From contig OY986967.1 of assembly GCA_963920575.1 (NCBI GenBank), positions 20,973,648 through 21,037,647 on the forward strand: a stretch of 64,000 nucleotides of DNA, read 5' to 3'. This document shows positions 44,850-57,069 of this stretch, piece after piece. The position numbers were made by a program, and so were the translations under genes. The first letter of the stretch is position 1, and each line of letters starts with the position of its first letter. Source of the stretch: Narthecium ossifragum. Its lineage: Eukaryota > Streptophyta > Magnoliopsida > Dioscoreales > Nartheciaceae. Below the pieces are notes generated by a model. That model was given only the letters and a program-made list of their open reading frames with translations. It was not told the origin of the DNA and searched no databases.

Positions 44850-45660
44850 ATATTTGCATTTTGATATCATATAGTTTAGTTTAATGGCAGTTTGCTATCA
44901 TATAGTTTTAAAAATGTAGTTTACTACTCTATATTTTATGTAACGACACGATTTAGAATCTAAGCCGGTGTTATCTCCCTTGAAGGAAAACCGCTCACAT
45001 GCTTGGCACATGAGCATTTTTTATTTGCATTTTGATACCTTGTAGTTTAGTGTAATGGCAATGTACCATCTTATATTTTGGTAAACTATCTTACATTTTA
45101 TACGACGGCGCGATTTAGGGCATGAGCTCAATTTGCGTTATCTCCCTCGATGGAAAACCTCTCACGTCGCTTCAACCGTCTAACTCAAAATGCATCCTTC
45201 AAATTATCAAGAGCGAGGGAGAGAGAGAGGAGTAGTGGGGTTGGTGGTTAGAAAAAAATAGTATCTGAATACCATAGAATTACTAGGTGGGCCCGTGCCA
45301 CATGCTAACCATCCACCCCTTCTTTCTCTCCTCTCTCTATGTATAATAACCAACCTTACGTCACGTGTGCGTCACGTCAGATTATTTAAGATCAGGTGTA
45401 TTTTATTATGCGGCTAAGGATGTCCGATCCAACTTATGTTTGAATATATCATGCGATTGAGATGAAGTTACGTGAAAGGAAGTAATGGATGGTGGTGGTT
45501 AACGGATGATTAGTAGGGAGGGAGGGAGGGAGAGGAATAGTGGGGTGGTGGTTACCCATGCCATATGACCACATAGTATCTAAATATCATACAATTACTA
45601 GGTGGGCCCGTGTCACATTGCATGGCTAACCACCCACCCCTTTTCTCTCTCCTCTCTCAC
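44850..45660. repeat. Two nested pairs of ~150-bp direct repeats
   Basis: Pair A: TATTTGCATTTTGATA(T/C) through GTTATCTCCCT and GAAAACC(G/T)CTCAC, at about 44853-44998 and 45022-45170. Pair B: GGGAGAGAGAGGAGTAGTGGGG-like through ATTACTAGGTGGGCCCGTG and CCACCCCTT(C/T)TCTCTCTCC, at about 45208-45345 and 45512-45655. No coding content. Probably parts of unclassified elements with internal duplications. Confidence 0.65.
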
Positions 45661-45723
45661 TTTAGAGACTGTGACTCAGCAAATGAGCCCCCGTGCCCCA
45701 ACACTATCCTCTCTCTCTCTTTA

Positions 45724-46215
45724 TTGGCCTGTTTGGTTGCTGAGAAGTGAGTTGAAGTGAAGTGACTTCACTAGAGTGATTTTCTGAGAAGTAACTTTCT
45801 AGGATTTTTTGAGTTATGGTGTTTAGTTGGTGCTTGAAGTGGAGATATGGTCACCCCCAACTGTGAGCAATTTCAGCGATTTTTAATAATTTAGTATTTT
45901 AATATTAAATTATTAATATTTTAATAATTTAAAAATTAAAAATATTAAAATAAAATACTATTTTGGATGATGTGAACCAATCACGAGGTGACACGTGACA
46001 TGTGGGACCCACTTATATTAATATTTTATTATAATATGATATTATTAATATTATTTGTCGCTTCCCGCGCGAGCCACTTCAACGACTTCGGGCCAAAATC
46101 GCCCGAAATTAAATTCAAAAGTGTAAACTAAATTTACCTTGGGGGTGAAGTGACTTGAAGTGACTTCAATTTTACTTAACACCACTAAAAAACCGAAGTG
46201 ATTGGAGTGGTGCCA
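45724..46215. mobile_element. Probable MITE upstream of bystin
   Basis: Starts GGCCTGTTTGGTTGCTGAG and is built around inverted GAAGTGAAGTGACTTCACT and GAAGTGACTTCAATTTTAC blocks, with an AT-rich TTATTAATATT core. 'GGCCTGTTTGGTTGC' is a common plant MITE start. The right end is diverged, so the exact border is uncertain. Confidence 0.5.
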
Positions 46216-46498
46216 GTCTAAAAGCCCAGTCTCTCACCGTCTATAGGCCTTCTGCCTCATTTCAACTGGAATACGTTCCAACCGTTGGATTATTATTGAA
46301 CAGTTGATTGTAGCCAGTTGTACACCAACAGCAAGGGTTTTAGCACCCCGATCCCGCCGGCGACGCCGTGTCCACCATTGAGCTCAGCTCCGCTCCTGAC
46401 GAGTTTGGAGACTGGAGTTCTATCTAGTGGAGCTCGAGATTTCGAATTCGTGGACGAGCGGACATCGAATCCAGATACCGCAACCGAGGTTGAATCCA

Positions 46499-46524
46499 GG
46501 CCCAGCTCGATCAAGCTAGGGTTT
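46499..46524 (+). promoter_or_regulatory. Site II-like and telo-box motifs upstream of bystin
   Basis: GGCCCA (inverse TGGGCC, site II type) at 46499-46504 and TAGGGTTT (inverse AAACCCTA, telo-box) at 46517-46524, 53-78 bp before the start codon. This pair is known from promoters and leaders of plant ribosomal-protein and ribosome-biogenesis genes, which fits bystin. Confidence 0.6.
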
Positions 46525-46576
46525 TGCACAGCGTGATTTCTCTCTTCTCGCCTTTTGGCTCTGCGGTGATTCATCG

Positions 46577-49500
46577 ATGGCAGGCGAGAAGAGAAAGGAG
46601 GAGCACCGGCCTCCGCAACAACATCGCCTGGCCCTTGATGCCGATGACTCCACCGTCGTCTCCAAGAAGCGAGCTCTCGCACCCAAGCAGCACCAGAAAG
46701 AAGAGAAGGTAATCTCCAATCCTCTTTTCTCCTCAACTTCGTTTGTATATTCTATCTCGATCTCGACTTATATGAAGGCGGTTATTTTGTTTTTTGGTTC
46801 TTGGAAACAGATGATCTCCTCGGATTTGAGCTCGAAGATTCTGAAGGAAGCCCTAAGCCAGCAGAAGGAGATCCTAGAGGAGGAGGAGGCCCGCAATCCC
46901 ACCCCCTTCTCTGCCATCTCCGCAGACCCCTCCCTCGACGCCGGAGAGGATGAAGAGGATGTGGACGAATTCGATGGGTTCGCCGATACTCTGAGCCAGT
47001 TCGATGGTGGATTTGTGAGTTTGAATTCTATTCTATCCTTTGATAGTTCCTACTTCCTGTGAATTGCTTCGGATAGTGATTTTTGATCTTTTTCTTACAT
47101 GGTTAGCAAGAAATTGATGAGGGGGATGAGAAGGTTCTGGCAGCATTTATGTCGAATAACGCAGGTCCGCAGCCCACTCTGGCGGACCTCATCATCCAGA
47201 AGATTAAAGAAAAGGATGCGGAGGTCACCTCTGGTTAGTTCCTTGCTTTAAGCCGTGCTTGGATAGTCTCAAATTTCTTACCACAAGATTATAATAATAG
47301 AGTATTGAGATGATGCACTGGCAGATTATAATAGGAATATTACTATCGGCTTTGGCAAAATGTCTACTGTTTGGATCAGCAAATTGCCATCGGATTTCTT
47401 TCCAATAACTCACCAATTGACCGACTTTGTACGCGCTTCCGAGCAATTTTATTACCTTTTAATTCCTGCTCTCTTACAATAGGTATTGTTGATAGTGCCA
47501 CCCAACGATATCGTTCTATGTATCACAAGGCTGATACCTTCGGGCTCATGGCTTGAACATTATGTTTTAGATATTGGGGCTGTTTGGTTGCTTGTATTAG
47601 CTAATGCATGCATTAGCTAATGCAGCATTTTGGTCTATACCAGTGTTTGGTTGGCCACTGCATTAGCTAATGCATGCATTAGCTAATACAAAAGATTGTT
47701 TGGTTGGCCACTGCATTAACTAATGCATGCATTAGCTAATGCAAAAAGGGCCTCCAATGCTGCATTAGCTAATGCAATGCATTGCATTAGCTAATACAAG
47801 CAACCAAACAGCCCCATTATTTCCTCACCTTTTGTCCTCAGGTTTCTCATATCCCGTGAATGTGCGAACAAAAGATAATGAATAAACAGTTATTGATAAT
47901 TATTTGTTATTATTGTTACTTAATCGAAATATGTGAGAGAAGGGCTGCAGAGGTGGGGCAGGTGAAAGAAAAGGCAGAGAGTGGAAGGGAAGGAATGGTA
48001 GGGTGGTGGGTGAAGGGAGGAGGAAGGGAGAGATATGTGGGGCGGGTGAATGCAAGGAATAGGAGGCAAGGGGTGGGGCGGAGGGGGAGGGAGAGAGAGA
48101 AGGGGGGAAGGGGTGGATATGTGGGGTGGGTGAAGGCAGAAATAGGAGGAAGGGGTGGGGCGGTGGGAGAGGGAGAGAGGAGCGGGAGGGAGGGAGGCGT
48201 TGGGTTGGAGGAAATCTGAGGGAGAAAGGGAGAGGGTAATGGAGGGTGGGATGGGTTGAGATCGGCAAAGCATGGGGATTTGCCAGTGAGGAGGGTGCTG
48301 AAATTTTTACTCCGGCTAGGAGAAAGAGGAGGGATGGAGTAAGAGAGGATAGAGAGAGACAGACTAAGAGGATGAGGAGTTTTGAGAAGATGGCAAGGAG
48401 ATGAAGGAGATAGAAGGGAGAAGAAGAGAGTGGTAGGGAAGAGGGAGGGAAGAGAATATGGGAGACGGATAAGACAGGATGATCCAAAATACTGAGCTTT
48501 TAGTGGATGCTTTTTTACACCGATATTACAGAGTATTGGCACAGCACTATGGTTCTACAAAAATTGAAAAGTAGTATCCAAACACCCCTTTTTTGGAATT
48601 TTATCCAATGGAGTCCAAAATATTTGAAGGTATCCAAACATGGCCTTATTTTTTTATTGGGTTAATTACATACATATTCCTAAAAATCTTCTAATTTACG
48701 GATTTATCTCTCAAATCCCAATATTTATAGATTTATCCATGAAATCTATAAACAATTCACATAATTATCCATTGAGTCAGTTGCCATCGGATATTCATGA
48801 AATATTCGCCTTCGTGATGTTTGTGGCTAACGACGAAGGGTGAAATGCCTCTTATACCCATGTTAGCAACAATAAGTGTACAAAATGCAGTTACCTACAC
48901 TTGATTGCCGTCGCCGGGCTTTCTCCCAACCAAGGATTGCCTTGCCGTGGGCACGTGGCCGGCACGGCACATGCCACCGGCACTGCGGCACAGTGAGGTG
49001 AGATATATATACATATATACATGTGAGAATGAGAGGAAAGTGTTGTTGAAGGCCGATGGTGAGGATTCTGGCGATGGTGATGAGCATGGATTAGGATTCC
49101 AGTGAGGGCAGCCGCCATTAGAGGGAGATAAGGCTTGTGATCTCTAGATTAGGAAATGGGGGCGTGAGATGAAGATGAAGAGGAAATAGGGATGTGAGAT
49201 CAAGATGGAGATCGTGAGAGAGGGGACGGGGATCGTTAGGGTTATATTTTATATAGGGTTTCACATCCAATGGCATGAAACCCCTTAAAATTTTAAGTCA
49301 AAACCACTCTTTATAAGTGGATCCGTTAACGGACCTGTTATTTACTATCGAAATATAATGAGCCACTTGGCAACAGCCGAGCCGACCGGCTCTAGCCGGT
49401 GCCGAGCGGCAAATATCCGACTTCTTATGAGCCCAAGCCGGACCTAAAAATCGAGCCAGTCTCCCATCGGCTCGACTTTTGCCAGTCGATAACTAGGTTA

Positions 49501-52500
49501 TCGATCGGCAAAGGAATTCTTGCTCCCAACCTTCTGTCGCTATCGAGAAACCCTAACTTCGCAAGAGGTGTGAAACCCAAGCCCCAAGTCCGGTGATAAA
49601 GCCCGGGTCTACCTTTAGGTTGGAAATATGTAACGTTGATGAGCATAGGGCGGGAGGAAAAAGCAAGGTAGTATCCTTTATGTCGTACAAGGGCATTTAG
49701 GTCTTTTTACATGCTTAGGTTGAGTTTTAACCCGGATTAAGTTTATTAACCCGATGGAGGCTGACGGAAGGATAATTATGTGAATTGTTTATTGATTTTA
49801 GGGATAAATATGTAAATATCGGGATTTGAGGGATAAATCCGTAAATTTAAAGGTTTTCAGGCATATATATGTATTTAATACTTTTTTATTTTGTTGAGCA
49901 TTCAAGTTATTTTATTTGATATGTTTGTTTGAAGTTAAACTTAAGCTGCCAATCTGAAAAGACACTGCAATTAACAACACATTAAGAGCAAGCTTTCTTT
50001 CCTTTTGTTCCTTCAAAAGTTTAATCAATCAATCCTATGTTGGATTGCGTTATAGCTTAATCACTAGTTGATATTATTGAATCTGTGCTGAGCACTTAAA
50101 ACTTCAGTCACAGATGTAAAGTACAATCTATGAATATTATTGTAATATGCGGAGAAGAGATCTTTTAAAACTTTGGTGACTTTGTGATTAAACCGGAGAT
50201 GGGATGGATGATGTCCAGAGTTGTAAAGTTGTTATGCTCAGTTTGGAGGCAAATTTTGAGCAAAAGTTTTGATATTTGTATAGCCTGTTTTTATTCTGTT
50301 CTTTTGAAATGTTCGGTGATCATAAGTGGTAGAGCTTTTAAATTGCTTTCTATTCCTGTATTAAATTATCTTATTATCCCTTGTCTTCCCTTTGCTACAG
50401 AAGCACGACCTCTGCCTAAAATGGACAGCAGTATCATAGAGCTATATCGAGGGTATTACACATCTCTTTTTTATGCTTATGGGCACCAACTGTGGAGTGT
50501 GCTTGCAGATATAACAATGCTGTAATCTGCATTTTGCAGAGTCGGCAAGCTGCTCAGTAGATACACAAGCGGAAAGATTCCCAAGGCATTCAAACACATT
50601 CCAGCTCTAGAGGTTTGGGAGGATGTGCTGTATTTGACTGAACCAGAAAATTGGTCCCCAAATGCTGTCTACCAAGCTACGCGGATATTCTCTTCAAATC
50701 TAGTAGTTAAAAGGGCCCAGCGCTTTTATAGTCTTGTTCTGCTCCCACGTGTCCGAGATGACATCAGAAAGAATAAGAGACTTCATTTTGCTCTCTATCA
50801 ATCATTGAAGAAGTCCCTTTACAAACCAGCTGCCTTCTTTAAGGGAATCTTGTTACCACTTTGTCAGGTAGGTGATGTATGAATTTAGTAGTTGGCTGTG
50901 CTACTCAGAGATGATGTTATTGTTTCATCTGATGTGATACTATTTACCTTGTCATATGTGTGATAATGCATGCAGAATGCATATGATGTGATAGCATTGG
51001 CATCTAGTTTTTCTTGATTGAATAATCACATATTTCTTTTCATTTAGGTTGTAGAGTAGGTTTGTAATCATGGCTTACTTTTGAGTATTTGCTCCTCTTT
51101 TTTCTTTGTTTAACCAGTAAGTAATATGATCTGGCTGCAATCATTCTCTTCATATTTTTCTAAGAGCTTTGATTTGGGAAACATCAGATTGTTTGACCTG
51201 AAAATTCACAACATTAATCAAATAAAACTGCCTCTCTATGTGTTTGTTTATTTTTCGCTGTTTCTTGGGTTTTTTTTATACACAAAGTTTGTAATTTCTC
51301 CGCTGGGATGCAGGCAGGGGATTGCAGTCTGCGTGAAGCAGTTATTATCGGAAGCATTATCCAAAAGGTTTCCATTCCCCCGCTTCATTCAAGGTACCTA
51401 CACTGTTCCTGAGGTGAAGGTTGAGCTCATTTGCATTTACTAATAACCTAATGGAATATACATTATATTGGCAAACAGTGCAGCATTGATGAAGTTAGCG
51501 GAAATGAACTATTTTGGAACAACTAGGTATTGTTTTTCTCATCCAAGTGAGATTTTGAAGTCATTATTTTTTCATGTAATTTCTTTAGTCATTTAGATGA
51601 ATAAATGCTAGATTTTGGTGATCGATATATCCAATTGCTGATTAAGCAACTAATATGTTGATTCAATACATCGCAACTAATGTACTATGCTGGCAATGCC
51701 ATGTCTCTCAAGGTTTATTCCTTTCTTGAAAAGTACTGTAGAATGTCCATTGCCAATTGGTATGGAGTGTGAAAGTTGAAATTGCTTGGAGGCTGAGGGC
51801 ATTTAAACCTCGTAATTTTTAGATTGTTTAACATTAGCAGTTTAGATAGAAAAATTCTAGTTCTCTACTCCGTGTTCATTGTATTACTCGCATATATGTA
51901 TCTTTTGAGTTGTCAATCCTGCTCGTAGCTTGAATATCGTTTTTAATCAGCTAAAAACATGAGCACAATAACCCTAGGTCAAATTATAACAGGCTAAATT
52001 TTTAACTCGATCCCCTTAATGAGCTGATAACTAGGATCGGCTTGGCCCTCATGGGTAAGTACTTCATTGTTAAAATTTGAATTTTTGTTCTTTTGAATTC
52101 TTATTTCTTAGAAAAACATTTTAATTTGTGTTTTATCTCAACTGTTAGATTTTTTATCTTAAATAGGAAAGGTAGCTAGAGGGGGGGGGGGGGGCTGTTA
52201 TGGGTTTTGGGGGCACTAGTACTTGGGTTTGGGTTTCGTCATATGTTGGAGTTGAACTAGGATTGGGGCTCATGATGGACTAGGGAATTCAGGATTGCAC
52301 TTCATGTTGAACAACATAATTTCTACACTTGGATAAGCATGGGTATGATCATGGATTACCATACCTGCCGGTACTGTGTGTACCGGCTGGTATTTACCGT
52401 CCCGATGGATGGTTTTCCCCCCGGTGCCAGACTTGGGGTGAACCGGGGGTTGACCGGCCGGAACAGTAGCGTTTTGGCCGGTACGCCTCGGTTCATGCCT

Positions 52501-55500
52501 GTTTCGGCCGGTATGTACTGGGAAAATGCAAAAATAAGGGGTCGGTGCTGCAGGGAAGAAGGAAAAGGGGAAGAAGAGAGAGGGAGGAGAAGAGAGAGGG
52601 AAGAGAGCCGGGGGAGAAGAGCTCGAGGGGTCGAGGGTTTGGAGAGCCGTGGGGAAGGGGAAGAGAGGGCCGGGGGGGGAGAGCTCGAGACAGGTAACGG
52701 GTGGGAGGGGAGAGAGGTTTACTAGTAAACGGGTGGGATTTCAATCCCACCCATTAATCCACCAGCAAGCACGACCAGCTAGGCGTGTGCAATGGACACG
52801 CCGGCTGGCCGTGTACACAAATACTTTTCCTAACTTATTATACACCCAAACCCGTTAAAAAAACCTAAACCCCTTCTCTTCTCTCACGCGAATCCTCTCC
52901 CCGCTGCCGTCGCCATCGAACCTCTTCTCTCGCCGTCGCCGAAGCCGGAGGTATCGGTCTCATCTTCTCTCGCCGGTAGATCCTCTCCTTCTCCTCTCCT
53001 CTTCCCCTCTTTTCCTCCTCTTTTTCCTCCCTCCCCTCTCCTCTCTTTCTTCACTCTTCGCCGGCATACCGGGCGGTACATACCGAGCCGGCAAGTCGCC
53101 GGAACGGGGCGTACCGCCGGGACGACAATCCTTGGGTATGACTCAAGGGTTGGTAATTCATGGGGATTATTGGATCATCGATGTTCGAGTAGACAAGAGG
53201 CAAGCTCAAGAGATTTGAAAGAAGATATGAATAAGGCGGAGGCTTTCGCTAGAGGTGGTGTGTCATCCGGTCTTCTTCTCTAGGATTCATCATGTGTCAA
53301 TCCCATGTACTATGATATCAGTCTGGGGTACAATGTTTCTTTCAAGAGGGGCTTTTCTTCAATGGGATAAGATTGTAAAGGTGTCTCTTTGTACCGGTGA
53401 TTAATTAGTGGAATCAATCAATGCTTTGGATCTGTGGGTGTAGCGCATTGAGGTTGAACCGCGTTAAATATGGTATGTGCTGTGCGATCTCTTGCTTGCC
53501 TTCGACACGGATGCCTAATCTTTGATTCACAAGATCCTACTAGTACCTAAAATACCCATCATTTATCTTTTTTAGTCTTCCAAACTTGAATTAGTGGCTT
53601 GCATTACCTGTTACTAAATCCTATTTGACTTGACCAAATTTGGGCCTTCCACTCATGCTATTTTTATGATGGGCCTTTTAAGACTTATGTATTGGTTTAC
53701 ATGGTAATTTTGTGATTGAGTGACAACATATATATATTTATTTGTCTTCTGTATGATTGCAGCTACTTCATAAAATTATTCTTAGACAAGAAGTATGCAT
53801 TGCCTTATCGAGTGCTTGATTCTGTTGTTGGACATTTCATGACATTCCTCGAAGATAACAGGATAATGCCTGTAATATGGCACCTCTCACTTCTCTCATT
53901 TGTGCAAAGGTGAGTTCTGTACCTTTATATATCTACATGTTGGCTTTTCATCTCTTGTGTATGACTTGACTGAATGTGGGCCTATATGAAATTAGACTCG
54001 CCTTTGGTAGAAAAATATGCAGCTATTGCAGAGGATTAAATTCCACAAGCCTTAATATTATGTAGTTATTCATGGAATATACATTGCAACTTTAGAAGTA
54101 CTTCAAAAGGAAGTTGTTATAATTAATTCTAAATAGGAGTCTTCGGTTGGCTATGCAGTACTGATGCTGAAGATTTGTTCACATGATTCTTTACTTGATT
54201 ATATCATACTTGGCTAACATTAGGATTAATTCAACATATGCAAGCTGGTTTCTTATTAATGGTCTCTGAAGCAACATACCTTACATCGTTTGCTATGTGA
54301 ACAAAGTACATTGTTAGCCACTGCTTGTGAATCTTGTACTTGTTTCTTAGCCTTTGTGGCAATCCTTTTCTTGAGTGAAATTTGCAGTTGTATGAAAGTT
54401 TCAGATCATAATTGAAACAGTGCTTGTAACAATCTAAACGCATTTATTGTAAAATCTGTGAGTAGTTGGTGAACATGGATATAATTCTAATATGATGTTG
54501 TAATTGAAAGGAGTTTGATATACTTTACTTCTGGAAGTCCTGCTTTTTAGCTCCAAATTTGCTTTCCTTTGGAGATTTACATTGCCATCTTTCTCTTGTA
54601 GATCATGCTATCCTGTCGCAAGTCCACACATTCTAGATGCAAAAAAGATCGAAATTAGGCTTTTTAACAAAGTGTGTGCTCATAAGTTGTGCAGAATGGA
54701 CTAGGCAGTCTGATCTTTCGGTAATCAGAACAGAAACTGTTGGCTTGAATGGACTAGGTAGCCTTTTAGTTGTATTACTCTAACCTTCAGGCCTTACCAA
54801 CGACTAGGTTCATGAACACGGTGCTAATCTTTATTAGTTTAGGATTTGATATGTGATTCGGCTTCTTTATTAATTGTTTTCAACCTACAAACTCCACCTT
54901 TTATATGGGCTTTTGAACTTGTTTTAGAGCATTCATCATCACGTGTATGGCTTTTGTACAAAAATTTCTGTCTAGTCTTGCCTGTTGAGTTGCAGATTTG
55001 ACCTCAACTGGTTCATTTTAGCATTAAACTTGGTCAATCATTTTTCATGTAATAAAGAAGTATTTAGCTCTCTTTTTGCTTTGTTTACATATATTGTTGT
55101 GAATGTGCTCATGTTCTAAAACTGCATGCCTTTCAGATACAAGAACGAGCTGACTCGAGAGGATAAAGCCAACATTGAACGGCTAATTCAACACCAGAAA
55201 CATCATTTCGTATGAATATGACACTTTCTTTTAATTTTGGAGATACTTTCCTCATATCCTATACAGTTTGACATGCGTTTACTTTTCAATTACCATCTAG
55301 GTAACACCAGAGATTCGTCGAGAACTCAAGAATAGCCGCAATCGTGGGGAAAAAGATGATTTGATGTCTATATATATCCTTTATTCGCAACCCAGTTAAT
55401 TTACTTAACCAGATATCTTTTATCCCAACATTTCTTTTCAAGGAATGAGATATATGTAGTTGTTCATCTACCCAAGGTAAATGCTCTGTCAGCTACACAT

Positions 55501-57069
55501 AAGCTATGATTCAGTGTGGGGCCGACCTTTTAATATGCTGTGCTATTGAGTGCCCACCTGATGTGGTATGCCATCTGGCGCTATTGCCTCTCATTATAAG
55601 ACTATTCTTATATTACTGGTTTATAATCATATCATCCAAACAAGGTTATAGTCAGATTTCAGAAAAGTGAGATGTGTGTAAACTGATCGATGTTAAGATA
55701 ACTGCCTATAAGACTGATGCAACTTCATCAGGTAACCTTGTTTTCAGGGATGATATCTGCTCTTTGGTGTCTTAACTTAGGCCTGAAGCAAATAGTGTGA
55801 ATTGCTTCCTTGCATCTATTTTTTTCTCCAGCCAGAGATTTTTCAGTGAACACATACCGTGAAGTTCTGTTAGATTTTTCTTTGCTCTGTAAGTTTCTTT
55901 CCTGACTAGGGATTATTCTCCTTTTTAAGAAACCTATTGTTTTTGCTTAGGCACGTGATTGCTTTTCTTTCCTCGTTGTCATTTTAGATATAGGCTATCC
56001 TACTTTGTTTATCTGACCCAAATTCACACCTTCACACTAGGATCACTCATTGCCTGTAGCTGTAGACTTGATTGATAACACAGTTTTTGATGTTTGTACA
56101 GCCTTTACAAGCGAACATATTTGACATAGGTTTTTGGTTTGTTTGTTCATCCCTGTAAGTAGATATTTTACTTCCAACGGGATTCTTAGTTAATGTCATG
56201 TCCTAGTAGAGGTGTAGCATAGGTATGTAAAAAACATGAGTTCTTTTTTTTAATGAGTTTTAGTCCTTGATCGGGTAGGAGTAACCTGCAACCCGACACG
56301 GTTGTCTTCACCTGCAGGCTCTCTTTCAGTCTGTCCTTTCTATTTCGTTTAATGCAGTGAACATATGCCAGGGTGCCTTGGGCCTGTTATTTAGTTATAT
56401 TATGGATGCTGAAGAGCTGACCTGCATAAATAGCACATATGCACCACATATCTCTCTCTTGAATGGAAATGACTGGTAATACCTGACAGTTTTCATATGT
56501 TTGCTATCGCTTGAAGCCTCCTTGTACAATCAATAGGACTGACTATTCTGCTTATTTTGTCACTATGTTGGGATGAGATAGGTAAATGAATTGAATATTT
56601 CAATAAATAAAAAAGATCTGAGCTATATTCAGAATTTTCCAGTTCTCTGTGCTATGTAGTCAGTTTGTGGACATGATGGTTGCACTTGCAATCGAAGATT
56701 TACAAGTTAACTGGGTGACAGCTTACCGATATGTCCTTAATTGAGTTCTGCTATGAGATATGCTTTATCTAGGCATGGTTAATTTATCATTCTTTCTTGG
56801 TTAAATCAGAATTCTGTTTTCATTCTTTGTAGCTGAATCAGATCCTGAGTACAATTTCAAGCCACTTTTCCTTTTGTTGATCTGAAATTCCTAAATAATG
56901 TAGCAGATTTTTATGCAGTTTTCTACCTAAAATTGACTGATTATAGTTAGCGTAAAGTTCTACAACTTTGTTGCCTTGACGGACCTTACGTTCTCCTATC
57001 TCTGTTATCAATAAACCGATCGAGGAAGATAGGTGGGATTTTCCAGATGTTCCTATGGAGGAAGATTAA
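46577..57069 (+). CDS. BYSL/ENP1-like: Bystin / ENP1, 40S ribosome-biogenesis factor
   Basis: Eleven exons join in frame to 447 codons: 46577-46708, 46811-47014, 47107-47233, 50401-50452, 50540-50867, 51314-51393, 51479-51526, 53763-53909, 55137-55209, 55301-55373, 56990-57069. The N-terminus is basic then acidic ([14 protein letters not shown]). The conserved bystin domain runs from about residue 150 ([97 protein letters not shown]) to [18 protein letters not shown] and the plant tail [18 protein letters not shown]. Bystin acts in nucleolar SSU processome/pre-40S particles. Nine introns are GT-AG; the last is AT-AC. Introns 3, 7, 8 and 10 are long, and 3 and 7 hold transposons. Retaining intron 10 would add about nine residues and stop, losing the conserved tail. 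The gene looks functional. Confidence 0.95.
47576..47815. mobile_element. 240-bp MITE of iterated palindromes in bystin intron 3
   Basis: Perfect inverted ends of about 33 bp beginning GGGGCTGTTTGGTTGC, flanked by the 3-bp duplication ATT (47573-47575 and 47816-47818). The inside consists of eight copies of the 14-bp self-complementary word GCATTAGCTAATGC (two or three with one change), grouped in adjoining pairs and separated by GTTTGGTTGGCCACT. A 3-bp duplication suggests the PIF/Harbinger or CACTA superfamily. No coding capacity. Confidence 0.88.
47935..48470. repeat. Purine-rich low-complexity tract in bystin intron 3
   Basis: More than 500 bp with an almost pure G/A plus strand (GGGAGGGAGAG, GGGGTGGGGCGG words), with a rough repeat of ATATGTGGGG(C/T)GGGTGAA at about 48034 and 48117. 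The long frames on either strand here are composition artefacts. The tract could form triplex or G-quadruplex structures. Confidence 0.75.
48659..49881. mobile_element. 1.2-kb non-autonomous MULE in bystin intron 3
   Basis: Long inverted ends (about 110 bp, starting GGGTTAATTACATACATATT on the left; the inverted right end starts GTATTAAATACATATATATG). An exact 9-bp target duplication TTTTTTATT lies at 48650-48658 and 49882-49890. The interior (about 48880-49650) is GC-richer and could hold captured genomic sequence, but I recognise no gene in it. Confidence 0.88.
52181..52194. repeat. 14-nt poly-G tract
   Basis: An uninterrupted run of G in bystin intron 7. No other role is evident. Confidence 0.9.
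52349..53133. mobile_element. ~785-bp hAT-like non-autonomous element in bystin intron 7
   Basis: Flanked by an exact 8-bp direct repeat GGGTATGA (52341-52348 and 53134-53141), the size expected of hAT. Ends: TCATGGATTACCATACC on the left and, inverted, AAGGATTGTCGTCCCGGCGG on the right. Both ends are rich in CCGGTA words (GCCGGTACTGTG, TACCGGCTGG, ATACCGAGCCGGCAAG). The middle is purine-rich (52550-52720), then pyrimidine-rich (52860-53055). No gene. Confidence 0.7.
55374..56989 (+). other. U12-type AT-AC intron (bystin intron 10)
   Basis: The intron starts ATATCCTTT (55374-55382), the U12 5' splice-site consensus. It ends TTGCCTTGACGGACCTTAC, where GCCTTGAC fits the U12 branch-point consensus and its branch A (56979) lies 10 nt before the AC end (56988-56989). 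Joining exons across it keeps the frame and reaches the conserved bystin tail. No GT-AG alternative that also preserves the frame is obvious. U12 introns are removed by the minor spliceosome. Confidence 0.87.

Noticed and set aside
46318..46536. A 72-codon upstream ORF in the bystin leader
   Set aside because: Transcript start is unknown, the peptide has no features, and the ORF overlaps the telo-box/site II region that is more likely promoter or leader.
47900..48542. Several long Pro/Ser/Leu-rich ORFs on the minus strand
   Set aside because: They come from a purine-rich low-complexity tract inside bystin intron 3, are open in several frames at once and show no protein-like pattern.
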